DNA of 44,951 bases from NCBI RefSeq assembly GCF_001037465.1, contig NZ_LFCV01000065.1:1-44951 (forward strand). Direction: 5' to 3'. The number at the start of each line of letters is the position of its first letter. Position 1 is the first letter of the stretch. Made by a program: the position numbers and the translations under genes. The stretch comes from Xenorhabdus khoisanae. GTDB lineage: Bacteria; Pseudomonadota; Gammaproteobacteria; Enterobacterales; Enterobacteriaceae. Positions 33,988 to 43,776 of the stretch are shown here, piece after piece. The notes below the pieces were generated by a model. That model was not told the origin of the DNA. It made no database searches and saw nothing but the letters and a program-made list of their open reading frames with translations.

Positions 33988-36551
33988 ATTACTTCCTGAT
34001 CGCGTTTGGGCAAGGTTTTAGTACGTTGTGTATATGCCTGATCAATCAACGTTGAATCGTCAATGATTGATTGGGACATATCAGTGCGGAACAGATTGGT
34101 TTTTCGTAAATCAGCGCCATTGAAGCTGCATTTCTGCATAAAGGCACCTATCAGATTGGCATTGTTTAACTGGGCACCCCGAAAATCTGTTCTGATAAAT
34201 ATGCTCTGAGCCGTATTTAAATACTGCATATTGGTTAATTGGCAGTTTGCTTCACTAAAGTCACTATTATTCAGCGTTGCCGAATGGAATGTAGATTGAA
34301 TCAGAAGGAGCTGGCGTAAATTACACTCTGTGAGTGTGGCACTGCTGAAATCTGCCTGATTAAAATTACTGTCCATCACAAATGAGCAGGTCAATAATTT
34401 AGCAGAACGAAAATGGATTGATTCTGCTTTTGTCTCCGCCCATGAACAACTGTCAAGCGTGGCATGATCAAAAACGGCTTTCTCCAACTGGCACTTGATA
34501 AAGGAAACTTTATTGAGGCTGGCATAGTTGAACTTGAGTGAAGGCAGCGTCATTTCCAGAAAGGTGCAGTTTTGCCATTGCGAATGTTGAAAACGACAGT
34601 GAGTGATAAAAGCCCCTTGCAGGAATAAATCGGCGAAAAGGGTATTGTTAAATCGACAATGATCAAACCGCGTTTCCTGCAATTGCGTTTCTTTAAAACT
34701 GGCAACAGAAAAATCACTCTGCTCACATTTTGCTTGTGACAAATTGGCATTATCCAGTTTTACACCATACAGAGAGGCATTGCATATTTCTGTTCTGACC
34801 AGTATTGCTTCACTGAAATCCGCATTATCCAGCCGACAATTATTGAAACAGGCGCTTTCTAATAAAGAACGGGAAAAATTGGCTCCGCGCAGATCCATGC
34901 CGGAAAAATCGACTCCTGTGAAGTCCATCCCACGGAAGTTACCGCCTTTCTGCATGATCCGCTGAACACGTTTGCGAATAATCTGTGACAGATCACCCGA
35001 TAAACGCAGGGCAGGGCCTTGTGATTGCACTGAGGCCAGATACATCTTGTACAACTCCAGTTCAGCCTGCGTTAGCTTTTCACCGTTAAGTCCTAGCTGC
35101 TGTTGCTGTTGGTGCAGTAGATCTCGTACCTGAAAGTAATTTTGTGGCCCCCTGAGTTGATTTTCCATCGCGCTCTGATCGACATTAATGCCCCGTTCTT
35201 TGGCTCTTGTCCGGATTTTTTCTCGTTGTTGTTCAGCTTCAGCGTATTTTTGAGCGGCGTCTTGTTCTGTCTGGTTCACAAATTCTGGTAATTCATCAGG
35301 TTTGGGATTAGAAACTGGTTCAGAAAGGGGAATTAATGTATTGATATCTCTGCCATATCTCTCCATCCGCTCTCGTTGTTGCTCACGCAGGCGTTTTTCC
35401 CGATTTTGCAGATTTTCTCTCAAAGGGCTGCCACCGTCCGGTTGTTCTGTGTCCACCCATGGGCCAATAATTTCTTCAGGAATCAGGTCTTTTTCCCGAA
35501 AGGCGTACAGTGCTCCTTTTTCTTTATCCATTCGTTGGTTAAGGATTTGAAGATAGTGACTTTCAGCACGAGGTTCCCCGCTGAGTTCCATTGTGGCAAG
35601 CATTTGTAAGATATCGGTGGCATCATCTTCATTAATGTGCGCGCAACCATGCCAGATCAGGATCATTTGTTCCAGATGAGGAAAAAACCATACTGTTGTA
35701 TTGCGCATGATAATTTCTTCGAAAACCTCTTCGTCAACCCGTAATCGTTTGATAAAACAACGAGCCTGCCATGGCGGAAGCATCCCTTCCTGTACCGGTT
35801 TTTCAGGGTGCATATTCCAAATTCGCCACGCTGCCTTTTCGGGTAACGCTTCATATTGTTCCCACCACTGATCACGGGGAGCGGCATTGAACAGTCGCCA
35901 GTCAATATCACTGGCAAAACCAGGAAATTCATTTTCGAGCCACTGTTTGTCATATTTTTTACCTATGCGGGTAAAACGACGGGGCCATATTAAATCCAAC
36001 GGACAAAAGCTGGCTGGATTGGGTTTATCCCGTGGCGACAATAATTGTCTGTGCAGGGTTTCAATGTTTGGCAGCCGGTGGATCTCTACACCATTTTCCT
36101 GCATTTCGGGCGTGAAACCGATACCGTGTGGGTTTTCTTCATAATCTTTCCCTCCGAAAGCCTGGCTCCAGTCCAGCCGCATTTGTTCAAATTCCTGAGG
36201 CTTTGAGGGGGTATTGTTAACCCAATGACGGTTGCCGAAAACAACTAATGTTTTATCTAATTGCTCCACTTGGATACGCACAGAACAAGATGTCTTATCT
36301 GCCTGATGGTGCGTATAGGCATAACCCGTAGCGAGGAATTCTGAGTAGGATTTGGGCATGGCAAGATCGATAATACCATTGCAGGTTTTCAATTCAGCCT
36401 CTGCAAGTTGCCAAAGTTCCGGCTCTGGTCGTAGGCGAGGGGATGCACCCATATCGGTCAGAGCCATGATGGATACCCCAAGGTAATTCTTTTGCTGCCA
36501 GCGATAAGGGCGATAAAGCGTGCTTAGGCGCAGAGGTTTAATGATCTTCAT
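33984..36551 (-). CDS. DUF2169 adaptor fused to a pentapeptide-repeat domain
   Basis: An 855-residue two-part protein. Residues 1-330 form the DUF2169 domain (LRLSTLYRPYRWQQKNYLGVS, FGNRHWVNN, WSQAFGGKDYEENPHGIGF), an effector chaperone/adaptor family. A charged linker (about 380-490) follows, then pentapeptide repeats (FRGMDFTGVDFSGMDLRGANF, about 545-840). The linker is Gln/Glu/Arg-rich. The pentapeptide repeats echo those in the next gene, which may be a split or duplicated part of the same structure. The gene starts 130 bases after vgrG. Confidence 0.88.
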   Translation of the reverse strand: MKIIKPLRLSTLYRPYRWQQKNYLGVSIMALTDMGASPRLRPEPELWQLAEAELKTCNGIIDLAMPKSYSEFLATGYAYTHHQADKTSCSVRIQVEQLDKTLVVFGNRHWVNNTPSKPQEFEQMRLDWSQAFGGKDYEENPHGIGFTPEMQENGVEIHRLPNIETLHRQLLSPRDKPNPASFCPLDLIWPRRFTRIGKKYDKQWLENEFPGFASDIDWRLFNAAPRDQWWEQYEALPEKAAWRIWNMHPEKPVQEGMLPPWQARCFIKRLRVDEEVFEEIIMRNTTVWFFPHLEQMILIWHGCAHINEDDATDILQMLATMELSGEPRAESHYLQILNQRMDKEKGALYAFREKDLIPEEIIGPWVDTEQPDGGSPLRENLQNREKRLREQQRERMERYGRDINTLIPLSEPVSNPKPDELPEFVNQTEQDAAQKYAEAEQQREKIRTRAKERGINVDQSAMENQLRGPQNYFQVRDLLHQQQQQLGLNGEKLTQAELELYKMYLASVQSQGPALRLSGDLSQIIRKRVQRIMQKGGNFRGMDFTGVDFSGMDLRGANFSRSLLESACFNNCRLDNADFSEAILVRTEICNASLYGVKLDNANLSQAKCEQSDFSVASFKETQLQETRFDHCRFNNTLFADLFLQGAFITHCRFQHSQWQNCTFLEMTLPSLKFNYASLNKVSFIKCQLEKAVFDHATLDSCSWAETKAESIHFRSAKLLTCSFVMDSNFNQADFSSATLTECNLRQLLLIQSTFHSATLNNSDFSEANCQLTNMQYLNTAQSIFIRTDFRGAQLNNANLIGAFMQKCSFNGADLRKTNLFRTDMSQSIIDDSTLIDQAYTQRTKTLPKRDQEVI

Positions 36552-36681
36552 TGAAACGCCCCAAATTGAGTCTTTATTAAGAGAAAAGGAGTGATTCTGT
36601 TTGTTTTTGCATTAAATGGTCCATTCCTGCTGATGCTAAGACTATGTGAACCAAGAATGTATGAGAAAAATGTTCAGCAAA

Positions 36682-38748
36682 TTAACCCAATTTGATCAGT
36701 GCAGCGCTTATAGTACATATGGATATGCCTTCAAGATTGCATAATGTACCTTTAATATCGCATGTAGAACTGGATTGTATTCTCATCCTACTTCCGGTGA
36801 TTTCGACAGACCCTGTTACTGAGTCTTTTTTACTGCCTGTCACCCCGAGTTCGTAGTTTCCAGTTACCTTTTGTGTAAAATTACCGCCGACCTTTGATTG
36901 ATAATTTGAGCTGACCTTCTCTGTAGAATTGCCTCCAACTTCTAATTGATAATCTGAGCTGATTTTTTCTGTAGACTTGCTTCCAACTTCTAATTGATAA
37001 TTTTCACTGATTTTTTCTGATTTATCGCCGGTGATATCTGCTTTATATCCATCAGAAACAGTATATTTAATCCCGCCACCCGTGACTTCGATTTCTTTGC
37101 CTTTGGCAACCGTGGTCTTTTGTTTATCCTTGAAGTTGGCAGTTTCTGCTTTTTCCACCGTTGTTTCGCGCGTCCCATCAATTTTTACGGTTTGGTTCTT
37201 CTCTATAGTGACTTTCATATCCTTCTCGGCGTGTATTTCGAAGGATTCTTTACCTTGGGCATCATCAATAAATAAATAGCTGGCATTATCTTTTCCTCCC
37301 TCAAGACTGCGCGACATTATGCCTATTTTTGTAGCTTCTTTAGGTAACGTCCAGGGAGGCATATTATTTTTGTTAAAACTACGTCCCACTATAAGAGGTT
37401 CGTCCGGATTGCCGTGAATAAAACTGACGATGACTTCTTCTCCAACCCGGGGAATTTGTATCATGCCAAATTTAGCGCCTGCCCAATTATTGGAAACGCG
37501 CACCCAGCAGGAACTTTTATCGTCTTTTGTATCGCTCCGATCCCAGTGAAACTTCAATTTGACGCGACCATGTTCATCTGTCCAAATAGTTTTGCCACTG
37601 GCACCCACAACAGTAGCCCGTTCTGTATTTGCTACTGGCCATGGAGTTGTGCGGGGAGCGCGCCAATTTACTTTGGATGGAATGGCTGTAAAATCAGTAA
37701 TTATAATATGTTCGATCTTATTTGAATCCGGGTCAAAGTGACTCACTCCCATAATGTATGGGTCTTCGTGGAATTCATAATTTGCACTGACAATAAGATA
37801 TTCACCGTTATCTTTATCCCGTAATGCTTTTGATAACGTGAAGGTATAACCCGGAGCAATACCGGGCTCTTGACTTTTTGCCTTTATATATTGGCTATGT
37901 GCGGTACTGGATTGTTGCAGAACACGAACATAGAACTGCCCTTGTGAACTTTCGCCATAATTTCCCGGCCATTCAAACAGTTCTGTTTTTGGTACAGTGG
38001 AGTCCGGATTTTGCTGTGTTTCTTTTAGCTGTGCATTTGGTTTCAGAAAATTATAATCACTCATTGTATAAAGTTTGGGCGTAATTGAATAACTTACCGT
38101 CCAATCATATAAATAATGTTTGTCTTTTGTCCGGGGCGGATAATGGTTAGGATAATATTCGATGGAGGAATATTCAGGCAGAGCAGAGTGAGATTGAGGT
38201 GAATCAGCTAATATAAGCGTATGCTCATTCTTACTGTGTTGAAAATAATAATAAATTCCTTCGCGCTCCATTATCCGGCTCAGAAAATCGAAATCAGTTT
38301 CTTTGTATTGAGTGCAATATTCTAATGATTGATATTTTGCATTGAGGCTATTCTTGAATTTTATTTTATGTTTATCAAGAATATCTTTAATAATCTCAGG
38401 AGCCGTTTTCTTTTGCCAGATTTTGAAATCTTTGTTCAGGGTTAACGTAAACAGAGCGGGTTGAATGATAAGTTTATACAAATAAAAATTGTTATCATAA
38501 TAATCACAAATAATAGCTTCACGAACCAGTCCGCTCAAATAGCGTGGTTTTGCTGAAGTGTTTACCGGATTCTTTATCTCAACGGAGAACGGTTTATTTC
38601 GTAATGCTTTGATATCAATGTCTTTATTATCACTAAAGAGTTCCACTTCGAAACTATAGATAGTTGACAGTTTCTCTTCCCCTTTTAATGACTTAAAAAG
38701 TAAAGCGCTATCACCTAGAGAAGAGTGAGCAATAATGAATCTTTCCAT
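36682..38748 (-). CDS. vgrG: VgrG (TssI), T6SS spike protein
   Basis: A 688-residue VgrG. The gp27-like base (LREAIICDYYDNNFYLYKLI; EYCTQYKETDFDFLSRIMEREGIYYYF), the gp5-like OB fold (WTDEHGRVKLKFHWDRSD; GEEVIVSFIHGNPDEPLIVG) and a C-terminal beta-helix needle (about residues 510-688) are all present. The needle ends at a plain ALIKLG with no toxin domain. Four 16-residue repeats lie at 576-639. First gene of the minus-strand T6SS set; AAAGGAGAG lies before the ATG. Confidence 0.96.
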   Translation of the reverse strand: MERFIIAHSSLGDSALLFKSLKGEEKLSTIYSFEVELFSDNKDIDIKALRNKPFSVEIKNPVNTSAKPRYLSGLVREAIICDYYDNNFYLYKLIIQPALFTLTLNKDFKIWQKKTAPEIIKDILDKHKIKFKNSLNAKYQSLEYCTQYKETDFDFLSRIMEREGIYYYFQHSKNEHTLILADSPQSHSALPEYSSIEYYPNHYPPRTKDKHYLYDWTVSYSITPKLYTMSDYNFLKPNAQLKETQQNPDSTVPKTELFEWPGNYGESSQGQFYVRVLQQSSTAHSQYIKAKSQEPGIAPGYTFTLSKALRDKDNGEYLIVSANYEFHEDPYIMGVSHFDPDSNKIEHIIITDFTAIPSKVNWRAPRTTPWPVANTERATVVGASGKTIWTDEHGRVKLKFHWDRSDTKDDKSSCWVRVSNNWAGAKFGMIQIPRVGEEVIVSFIHGNPDEPLIVGRSFNKNNMPPWTLPKEATKIGIMSRSLEGGKDNASYLFIDDAQGKESFEIHAEKDMKVTIEKNQTVKIDGTRETTVEKAETANFKDKQKTTVAKGKEIEVTGGGIKYTVSDGYKADITGDKSEKISENYQLEVGSKSTEKISSDYQLEVGGNSTEKVSSNYQSKVGGNFTQKVTGNYELGVTGSKKDSVTGSVEITGSRMRIQSSSTCDIKGTLCNLEGISICTISAALIKLG
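36832..37023 (-). repeat. 48-bp coding repeats in the VgrG needle
   Basis: Four units of about 48 bp encode KSEKISENYQLEVGS, KSTEKISSDYQLEVGG, NSTEKVSSNYQSKVGG and NFTQKVTGNYELGVTGS (residues 576-639). The unit length suits one turn group of the triple beta-helix, so copy number would set needle length. Confidence 0.85.
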
Positions 38749-39640
38749 CGAACTCTCCTTTTAAACCAAAGCTACCGCATGAACCTTTATATAGAGGGCC
38801 TGAATATAAATAAAGACATGTAATACCTATTGGTTACTGATGCCAAAAGAACTATTTCCATTGTAATTAATCCGATATCTAATATTTCACACGAAAAACT
38901 GTATTGCAACAAAATTATAACAGTAGTTTCTTTTTTGTGACGAAATGATACATTTTGAGTAATGCTATACGTCAAATGGTGTTGTATTTGGAGGAAAAAA
39001 TACGCGGGGTTTGAAATCCAATTGTACGGAAACGTACATTAAGTGCGTTTTTTGAACAGTCCACTGAGTTACTGTCTTATCTCCTCATGATATTCATGAT
39101 TATCGTGTCTGTTCTTCTGGTTGTTTCAACAATCTACTTGAGTTCCAGATGCGTGTGCGTATCACACCAGTTATTGAGCAAGCTAACAGTTTGGGTTGAA
39201 TTTTCCTCACAAGCACACCAGGGCAACCGCATGAATGCTCAAATATCATCCCGATTAGCAAATCCCGCTTGTAATACTTGTTCCAGAAATTGCGTTTTCA
39301 TCCAGACTCGCATGCGTTTCTTTCTTATACTTAATTTGCCCTTCGGTATATTCCTGAATATCACTCCAGCCTTCTGCACCAGCAATCATGGCACACAGTG
39401 ACGCAAACAGGATGTCAAATAAAGGATAAGCCACTTTCGCACTCTGGCGCGGATCTTGGGGCGAGGAAAAGTGTAGGGTAAAGTTCTCAAGGCACATGGT
39501 CTGGTTTTTTTACTCTCAAACATTCGTGATCTTGCCCTGATATGCCCTGCTGATGATGTGATAACTATTTTGAATGATGCTAATTTGAATTTTCTTGACT
39601 AGAGTTAAGAGCGGGAAGTTGTAGGATTATTTAAGAGATA
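38749..39640. other. gene-poor gap between vgrG and the adhesin
   Basis: About 890 bases, AT-rich, with no intact gene on either strand. The vgrG promoter should lie at its left end (a TATATA at about 38789-38794 read on the minus strand is a candidate -10). A 6-pair hairpin TGTACG-GAAA-CGTACA (39023-39038) is followed after nine bases by a T-run. The only recognisable coding remnant is the ISAs1-type transposase fragment at 39255-39497. Confidence 0.7.
39255..39497 (-). pseudogene. ISAs1-family transposase N-terminal fragment
   Basis: A short frame encodes FTLHFSSPQDPRQSAKVAYPLFDILFASLCAMIAGAEGWSDI (in parts), which matches the DDE_Tnp_1-associated N-terminal domain of ISAs1 transposases (DPRQ, YPL-DILF, GAEGW-DI). 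The frame degrades after about 55 residues (frame change near 39300) and no catalytic DDE part, no terminal inverted repeat and no target duplication can be seen. It is a relic marking the join between the T6SS locus and the adhesin locus. Confidence 0.8.
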
Positions 39641-39682
39641 GTGAAAATATCATCTGATATAAAATTTTTGAGGTACTTATCT

Positions 39683-42600
39683 ATGTCATCATATGCTAGA
39701 AAGATTATTGGATTTTTTATTTTTTTCTATGCATTATTTATGCCTTCTACAGTTATTAACGCTTTAGCGGAAGCTAATGTAAAGGCTGATGATAAGTTGT
39801 ATGCTCATTTACAAAAAACGAATGATACCTCAGTGCTTAGCGCCCCACATAATATTGTTAGTAATGCCCAAACAGTCAGCCATATCTTATCTTCTTCCCC
39901 TTCAGAACTCGCGGAACAAGCAACATCCTATGCTTTGGGTAAAATTAATAACACCCTATCCTCAGAAACTCAAAAATGGTTATCTCAGTTTGGTACTGCC
40001 AGAATTAACTTTGGGTTAGATAGAAAATGGACGCTGAAAAATAACTCACTCGATATACTATTACCGCTTTATGATAACAAAGCAGATTGGCTGTTCTTTT
40101 CCCAATTAGGTTATCGTAACCAAGATAGTCGAAATACCATGAATCTGGGTTTAGGTGGCCGCTATTTTTATCAGAACTGGATGTATGGCTTAAATACTTT
40201 TTATGATCATGACTTTACTGGAAAAAACCAACGTTTGGGACTAGGGGGAGAAATTTGGGGCGACTATATTAAATTTTCCGCTAATACCTATTATCGTTTA
40301 AGTGACTGGCAAAAATCACGAAACTTTCAGGATTATTATGAACGCCCTGCTAACGGTTATGACATTAATGGGGAATTTTTCTTGCCTGCTTACCCTAACT
40401 TGGGAATGAAACTGACATATGAACAATATTTTGGTGATAAAGTCACTTTATTTAACCGTGATACTAAACAGAAAAATCCCAGCTTGGCTAAGTTAGGCCT
40501 GACATATACTCCAATCCCACTAGTTACCATGGGCGTGGACTATAAGCAGGGGGAAAGTGGTCATACTGAAACGCAGTTTTTGGCAAACTTAATTTATAGA
40601 TTTGGGGTTCCCTTTACTACTCAATTTTCACCGGCTAATGTGGCTTCAATGCGGACATTGGCAGGTAGCCGTTATGATTTGGCGGAAAGAAATAATCATA
40701 TCGTTTTGGATCACTTAAAAAGAGAACAAGAGATATTGATCGCGTTAGAGCCTATTGTTGGATATGGCCATCAAGAGATACCCGTTAATCTACCCATCCC
40801 CTCTAATATTGATATTAAAAAAATTCGCTGGGCTGTTCCAGATAACGCATTTTTACCTAATAAAGGCAAACTTTCTTCTGATTCAGACCAAAGCATTGTT
40901 ATTACTCTCCCAAGTTATCAAGAAACACATAAAAATGATTACCTGCTTGATATATTGTTAGAATATAAAACAGACGGTCAGGAAAAGGCAAAACCTATTC
41001 AAGTTCCCATGAAGGTTTTACCTTTTATGATAGAAGGAAAAGTGAATATCACTCCACCTGAATCACCGATAGCAACCGGCAAAAAAGAAAATGGGTATAC
41101 GTTTAACGCGCCCATTATTACTTATGAAGATGCACCATCTGGAAAATTTGTTAAGAACGCCAGAATCGATAAAGTTACCTGGACAACTGAGCCGGCTTTA
41201 GGCACTGTCTCTGGTTTAACGTTTTTATGGAATAATAAGCCTGCTCAAACGAATGAAAAAGGGGAGTTAACTGATGAAAAAGAGCAATTAATGCCTAACG
41301 TTTTAGTCAGTGAAAAACCCCATGACAAAGTCGATATTTATATACAGCTAGACGGTGCTCCACAGCAAAAAATAGGTTCAGTGACGTTTAGCAAAAAGCA
41401 ACCTCACTACAAAATAAAAGACAATAAACTGAGTGTGACACCTGACCCCAAAAAAGCACTGATAGCTGATGGTATACAAAAATACACTTATACAGCAGAC
41501 ATTATCACTGATGGCGATTTGGCGGCTGATAAAGTTGATAATGTGAGATGGAGTGCTGTCGGCAAAAATTTAGCGGGTAAGGAAATTAAGGATATTTCTG
41601 TCGAGGCTCCAACAGGTACAGTGAAGACGGATAACGGGAAATTAAAGGCAACATTAAGCAGTAAAACGCCATTAAAGGATGTTGTGGTGACGCTTTCGAT
41701 TGCAAACAAGGAATCGGTTTCAGCCGAAGCGGTTTCTTTTGCTATTGAACCTGAAAATATTAATGTGATCTGTAAAGCTAATGGGGAACAACCTGTATTA
41801 GTCACGGAAACTTACACCTGTACAGCAACAGTCACCGATGTGGTTGGTCAAGGCGTACCAGATAAGTCTGTGAATTGGCAAGTTAAAGATAATATTGACC
41901 TTAAACCGACACCCTCTTCAGAGAAAACCAATCGTGATGGCAAAGTAACGGCAACCTTAACCAGTCCCATTGAGGCTTCAAATATTGTTGTTATAGCTTC
42001 TGTTACTTCTGCTGATGGCCAATCCAGTCAAGGAGAATCAAAGGAGAAAATTAATTTTATTTGGCCGGAAATTACCATGGAGACGGAACCAAAAGATCAT
42101 GATGTCACTATTGGCGGGCAAGGAAAATATTCTCTCACTGCAACGGCATGGCGTGAAAAAAATAAGACGGCATATAAAGGGCAAGGTATTAAGTTCAGAT
42201 GGTCTAAACCTCAAAACCAGGATGGTACGGAGGCAACAGGTGCAACCTTATCGCCATCAACAGATAGCTCTCAATCAGTAAACCTCAAAGATGGCACACT
42301 ACAAGCGAATGTCGTTAGCAGTAAGGCACAGCAGGTGAAAGCGTGTATTGATATCGATGGCAGAAAACCGGCTGCGCCGACATGTTCAGATGTAATGAAT
42401 TTTGTTGATCCCCCGCCGGAGTTCGATATTTCCTGGGTTAAAGTGACGGACTTTGATGAAAATAATCCATTACAAGGTAATGGCACAGATGAATATCACT
42501 ATAAGGCATTGATTGTAAAAAAAGGGACGACAGAGTATCTCCCCAATTATACGTTTAATGGTAAGTGGAAACGCGACCATGATAAAATCGAGGAAACTAA

Positions 42601-43522
42601 ATTCCCTCAGCCTAAAGCTTATTCACCGGCAGATCCCACAAACGAGGAGACTGAACTTAAAACAGATGGGAATGGATATTTATATGCAACATTAAAAAGC
42701 TCTGTCGGTGTTGAAAATGTCACTGTGACATTAAACATGACTGAACCAGATGGTACTGATGTGAAGCATGATGCAGATACACAAGTCAAATTTAATCCTG
42801 TTCCGAAACCTGCAGTGCTATATGTTTATAATAAAAACAATAAAGCAGTATTTAAATATTTTGATAATACAGGTGGAAAGGATCACCCACACACTGTTTT
42901 GCCTTCGGTACTGGGAGAACTAAGAGAGAGTAAAAACTCTGGCTCTTTTTATGACGATAAGGAAATTAGAGATATTCAATATAAGTTTATACCACCAATA
43001 GATGGAAATAAAGCGCCATATGGAGATTTAACGTTAAGTTTTGGTAATAACCTTAATGGACCAATACAATTTAATAAAGCTCAAACTGGAGCTGGTGAAA
43101 TAAACACACAAGTAACAATGGAAAGCGGAGAGATTAAATTATATAAATATGAAATCACTATGAATAAAGTGACAAACGGTCTGCCGCCATATAACTACGT
43201 AAATCCCAACTTGGATTCAAATATTAACTGCAACAGCAATTCTTCAGGAGAAAATCAAGATCTTTATTCAGATAAGGAAGCATATGATCCTAATAATCCC
43301 GCAGACGTATATTCTCTGTATAATGAATGGGGGAGAGAGTTTAATTTATACGATTGGGGGATGTTCGATAGCACTCCTGATCGAAACCCTAATAAAGCTA
43401 CGGTTATAGTAAAAAATACCGGTTATGATAGTAATAGTAAACCATTCAGGGTTTATGACTCAAAAAATAATAATTTCGACAAACAGGAGGAGGGTATTAT
43501 CTTTTGTTACCAGAAGTCTTAA
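39683..43522 (+). CDS. inverse autotransporter adhesin (intimin/invasin type) with Ig-like repeats
   Basis: An outer-membrane adhesin of 1279 residues from the chosen start. A signal-like segment (RKIIGFFIFFYALFMP, residues 6-21) is followed by the periplasmic front and the 12-strand inverse-autotransporter barrel (about 104-330; NLGLGGRYFYQNWMYGLNTFYDHD, LSDWQKSRNF, YYRLS). Then come several Big_1-type Ig domains (about 460-1080; e.g. ITPPESPIATGKKENGYTF, KPTPSSEKTNRDGKVTATL). The last 100 residues resemble the intimin/invasin lectin-like tip: Cys1183 and Cys1275, ADVYSLYNEWGREFNLYDWG, and an end at FCYQKS. TTGAGG at 39669-39673 supports the ATG at 39683; a GTG at 39641 would add 14 residues. 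Likely host or cell binding in the insect/nematode life style (inference). Confidence 0.88.
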   Translation: MSSYARKIIGFFIFFYALFMPSTVINALAEANVKADDKLYAHLQKTNDTSVLSAPHNIVSNAQTVSHILSSSPSELAEQATSYALGKINNTLSSETQKWLSQFGTARINFGLDRKWTLKNNSLDILLPLYDNKADWLFFSQLGYRNQDSRNTMNLGLGGRYFYQNWMYGLNTFYDHDFTGKNQRLGLGGEIWGDYIKFSANTYYRLSDWQKSRNFQDYYERPANGYDINGEFFLPAYPNLGMKLTYEQYFGDKVTLFNRDTKQKNPSLAKLGLTYTPIPLVTMGVDYKQGESGHTETQFLANLIYRFGVPFTTQFSPANVASMRTLAGSRYDLAERNNHIVLDHLKREQEILIALEPIVGYGHQEIPVNLPIPSNIDIKKIRWAVPDNAFLPNKGKLSSDSDQSIVITLPSYQETHKNDYLLDILLEYKTDGQEKAKPIQVPMKVLPFMIEGKVNITPPESPIATGKKENGYTFNAPIITYEDAPSGKFVKNARIDKVTWTTEPALGTVSGLTFLWNNKPAQTNEKGELTDEKEQLMPNVLVSEKPHDKVDIYIQLDGAPQQKIGSVTFSKKQPHYKIKDNKLSVTPDPKKALIADGIQKYTYTADIITDGDLAADKVDNVRWSAVGKNLAGKEIKDISVEAPTGTVKTDNGKLKATLSSKTPLKDVVVTLSIANKESVSAEAVSFAIEPENINVICKANGEQPVLVTETYTCTATVTDVVGQGVPDKSVNWQVKDNIDLKPTPSSEKTNRDGKVTATLTSPIEASNIVVIASVTSADGQSSQGESKEKINFIWPEITMETEPKDHDVTIGGQGKYSLTATAWREKNKTAYKGQGIKFRWSKPQNQDGTEATGATLSPSTDSSQSVNLKDGTLQANVVSSKAQQVKACIDIDGRKPAAPTCSDVMNFVDPPPEFDISWVKVTDFDENNPLQGNGTDEYHYKALIVKKGTTEYLPNYTFNGKWKRDHDKIEETKFPQPKAYSPADPTNEETELKTDGNGYLYATLKSSVGVENVTVTLNMTEPDGTDVKHDADTQVKFNPVPKPAVLYVYNKNNKAVFKYFDNTGGKDHPHTVLPSVLGELRESKNSGSFYDDKEIRDIQYKFIPPIDGNKAPYGDLTLSFGNNLNGPIQFNKAQTGAGEINTQVTMESGEIKLYKYEITMNKVTNGLPPYNYVNPNLDSNINCNSNSSGENQDLYSDKEAYDPNNPADVYSLYNEWGREFNLYDWGMFDSTPDRNPNKATVIVKNTGYDSNSKPFRVYDSKNNNFDKQEEGIIFCYQKS

Positions 43523-43580
43523 AAGAAAAATAAAATCACAAGGTAAAAAGAATTGTGTGAATATAATTAACTATAGTGAT

Positions 43581-43633
43581 GAAAAAAAATTATCAGGTGA
43601 TAACTTTTTTTCATTCGTTTTTTGTTTTTTTAT
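43581..43633 (+). terminator. AT-rich terminator after the adhesin
   Basis: GAAAAAAAATTATCA (43581-43595) and TGATAACTTTTTTTC (43598-43612) pair at 14 of 15 positions, followed by ATTCGTTTTTTGTTTTTTTA. Long T-runs after a stem, 60 bases past the adhesin stop. It should separate the adhesin from the next gene. Confidence 0.75.
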
Positions 43634-43776
43634 GGTTATGCTGGGGATCAGAGTTGAAATAGTTACATGGTCAGTAATGTTTTAATTATTTTTAAAACTA
43701 TTTCTGTAGTTGATTTTTTTAAACGTAATATAGTTAATATAATCTATTAATCATAATAATAATACGAGGTGATAAA

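Noticed and set aside
10522-38748. Phage tail, R-type pyocin or extracellular contractile injection system
   Set aside because: TssJ, TssL, TssM and ClpV are present and are specific to T6SS; there are no tail fibre, tape measure or lysis genes.
39087-39401. 104-residue plus-strand frame in the vgrG-adhesin gap
   Set aside because: Lies antisense to the transposase relic, has no family resemblance and no clear ribosome site.
39255-39497. Intact insertion sequence
   Set aside because: Only the N-terminal transposase domain remains, with frame breaks and no visible inverted ends.
43425-43685. 86-residue open frame overlapping the adhesin end
   Set aside because: Starts inside the adhesin in another frame, low-complexity AT-rich tail, no ribosome site; covers a terminator hairpin.
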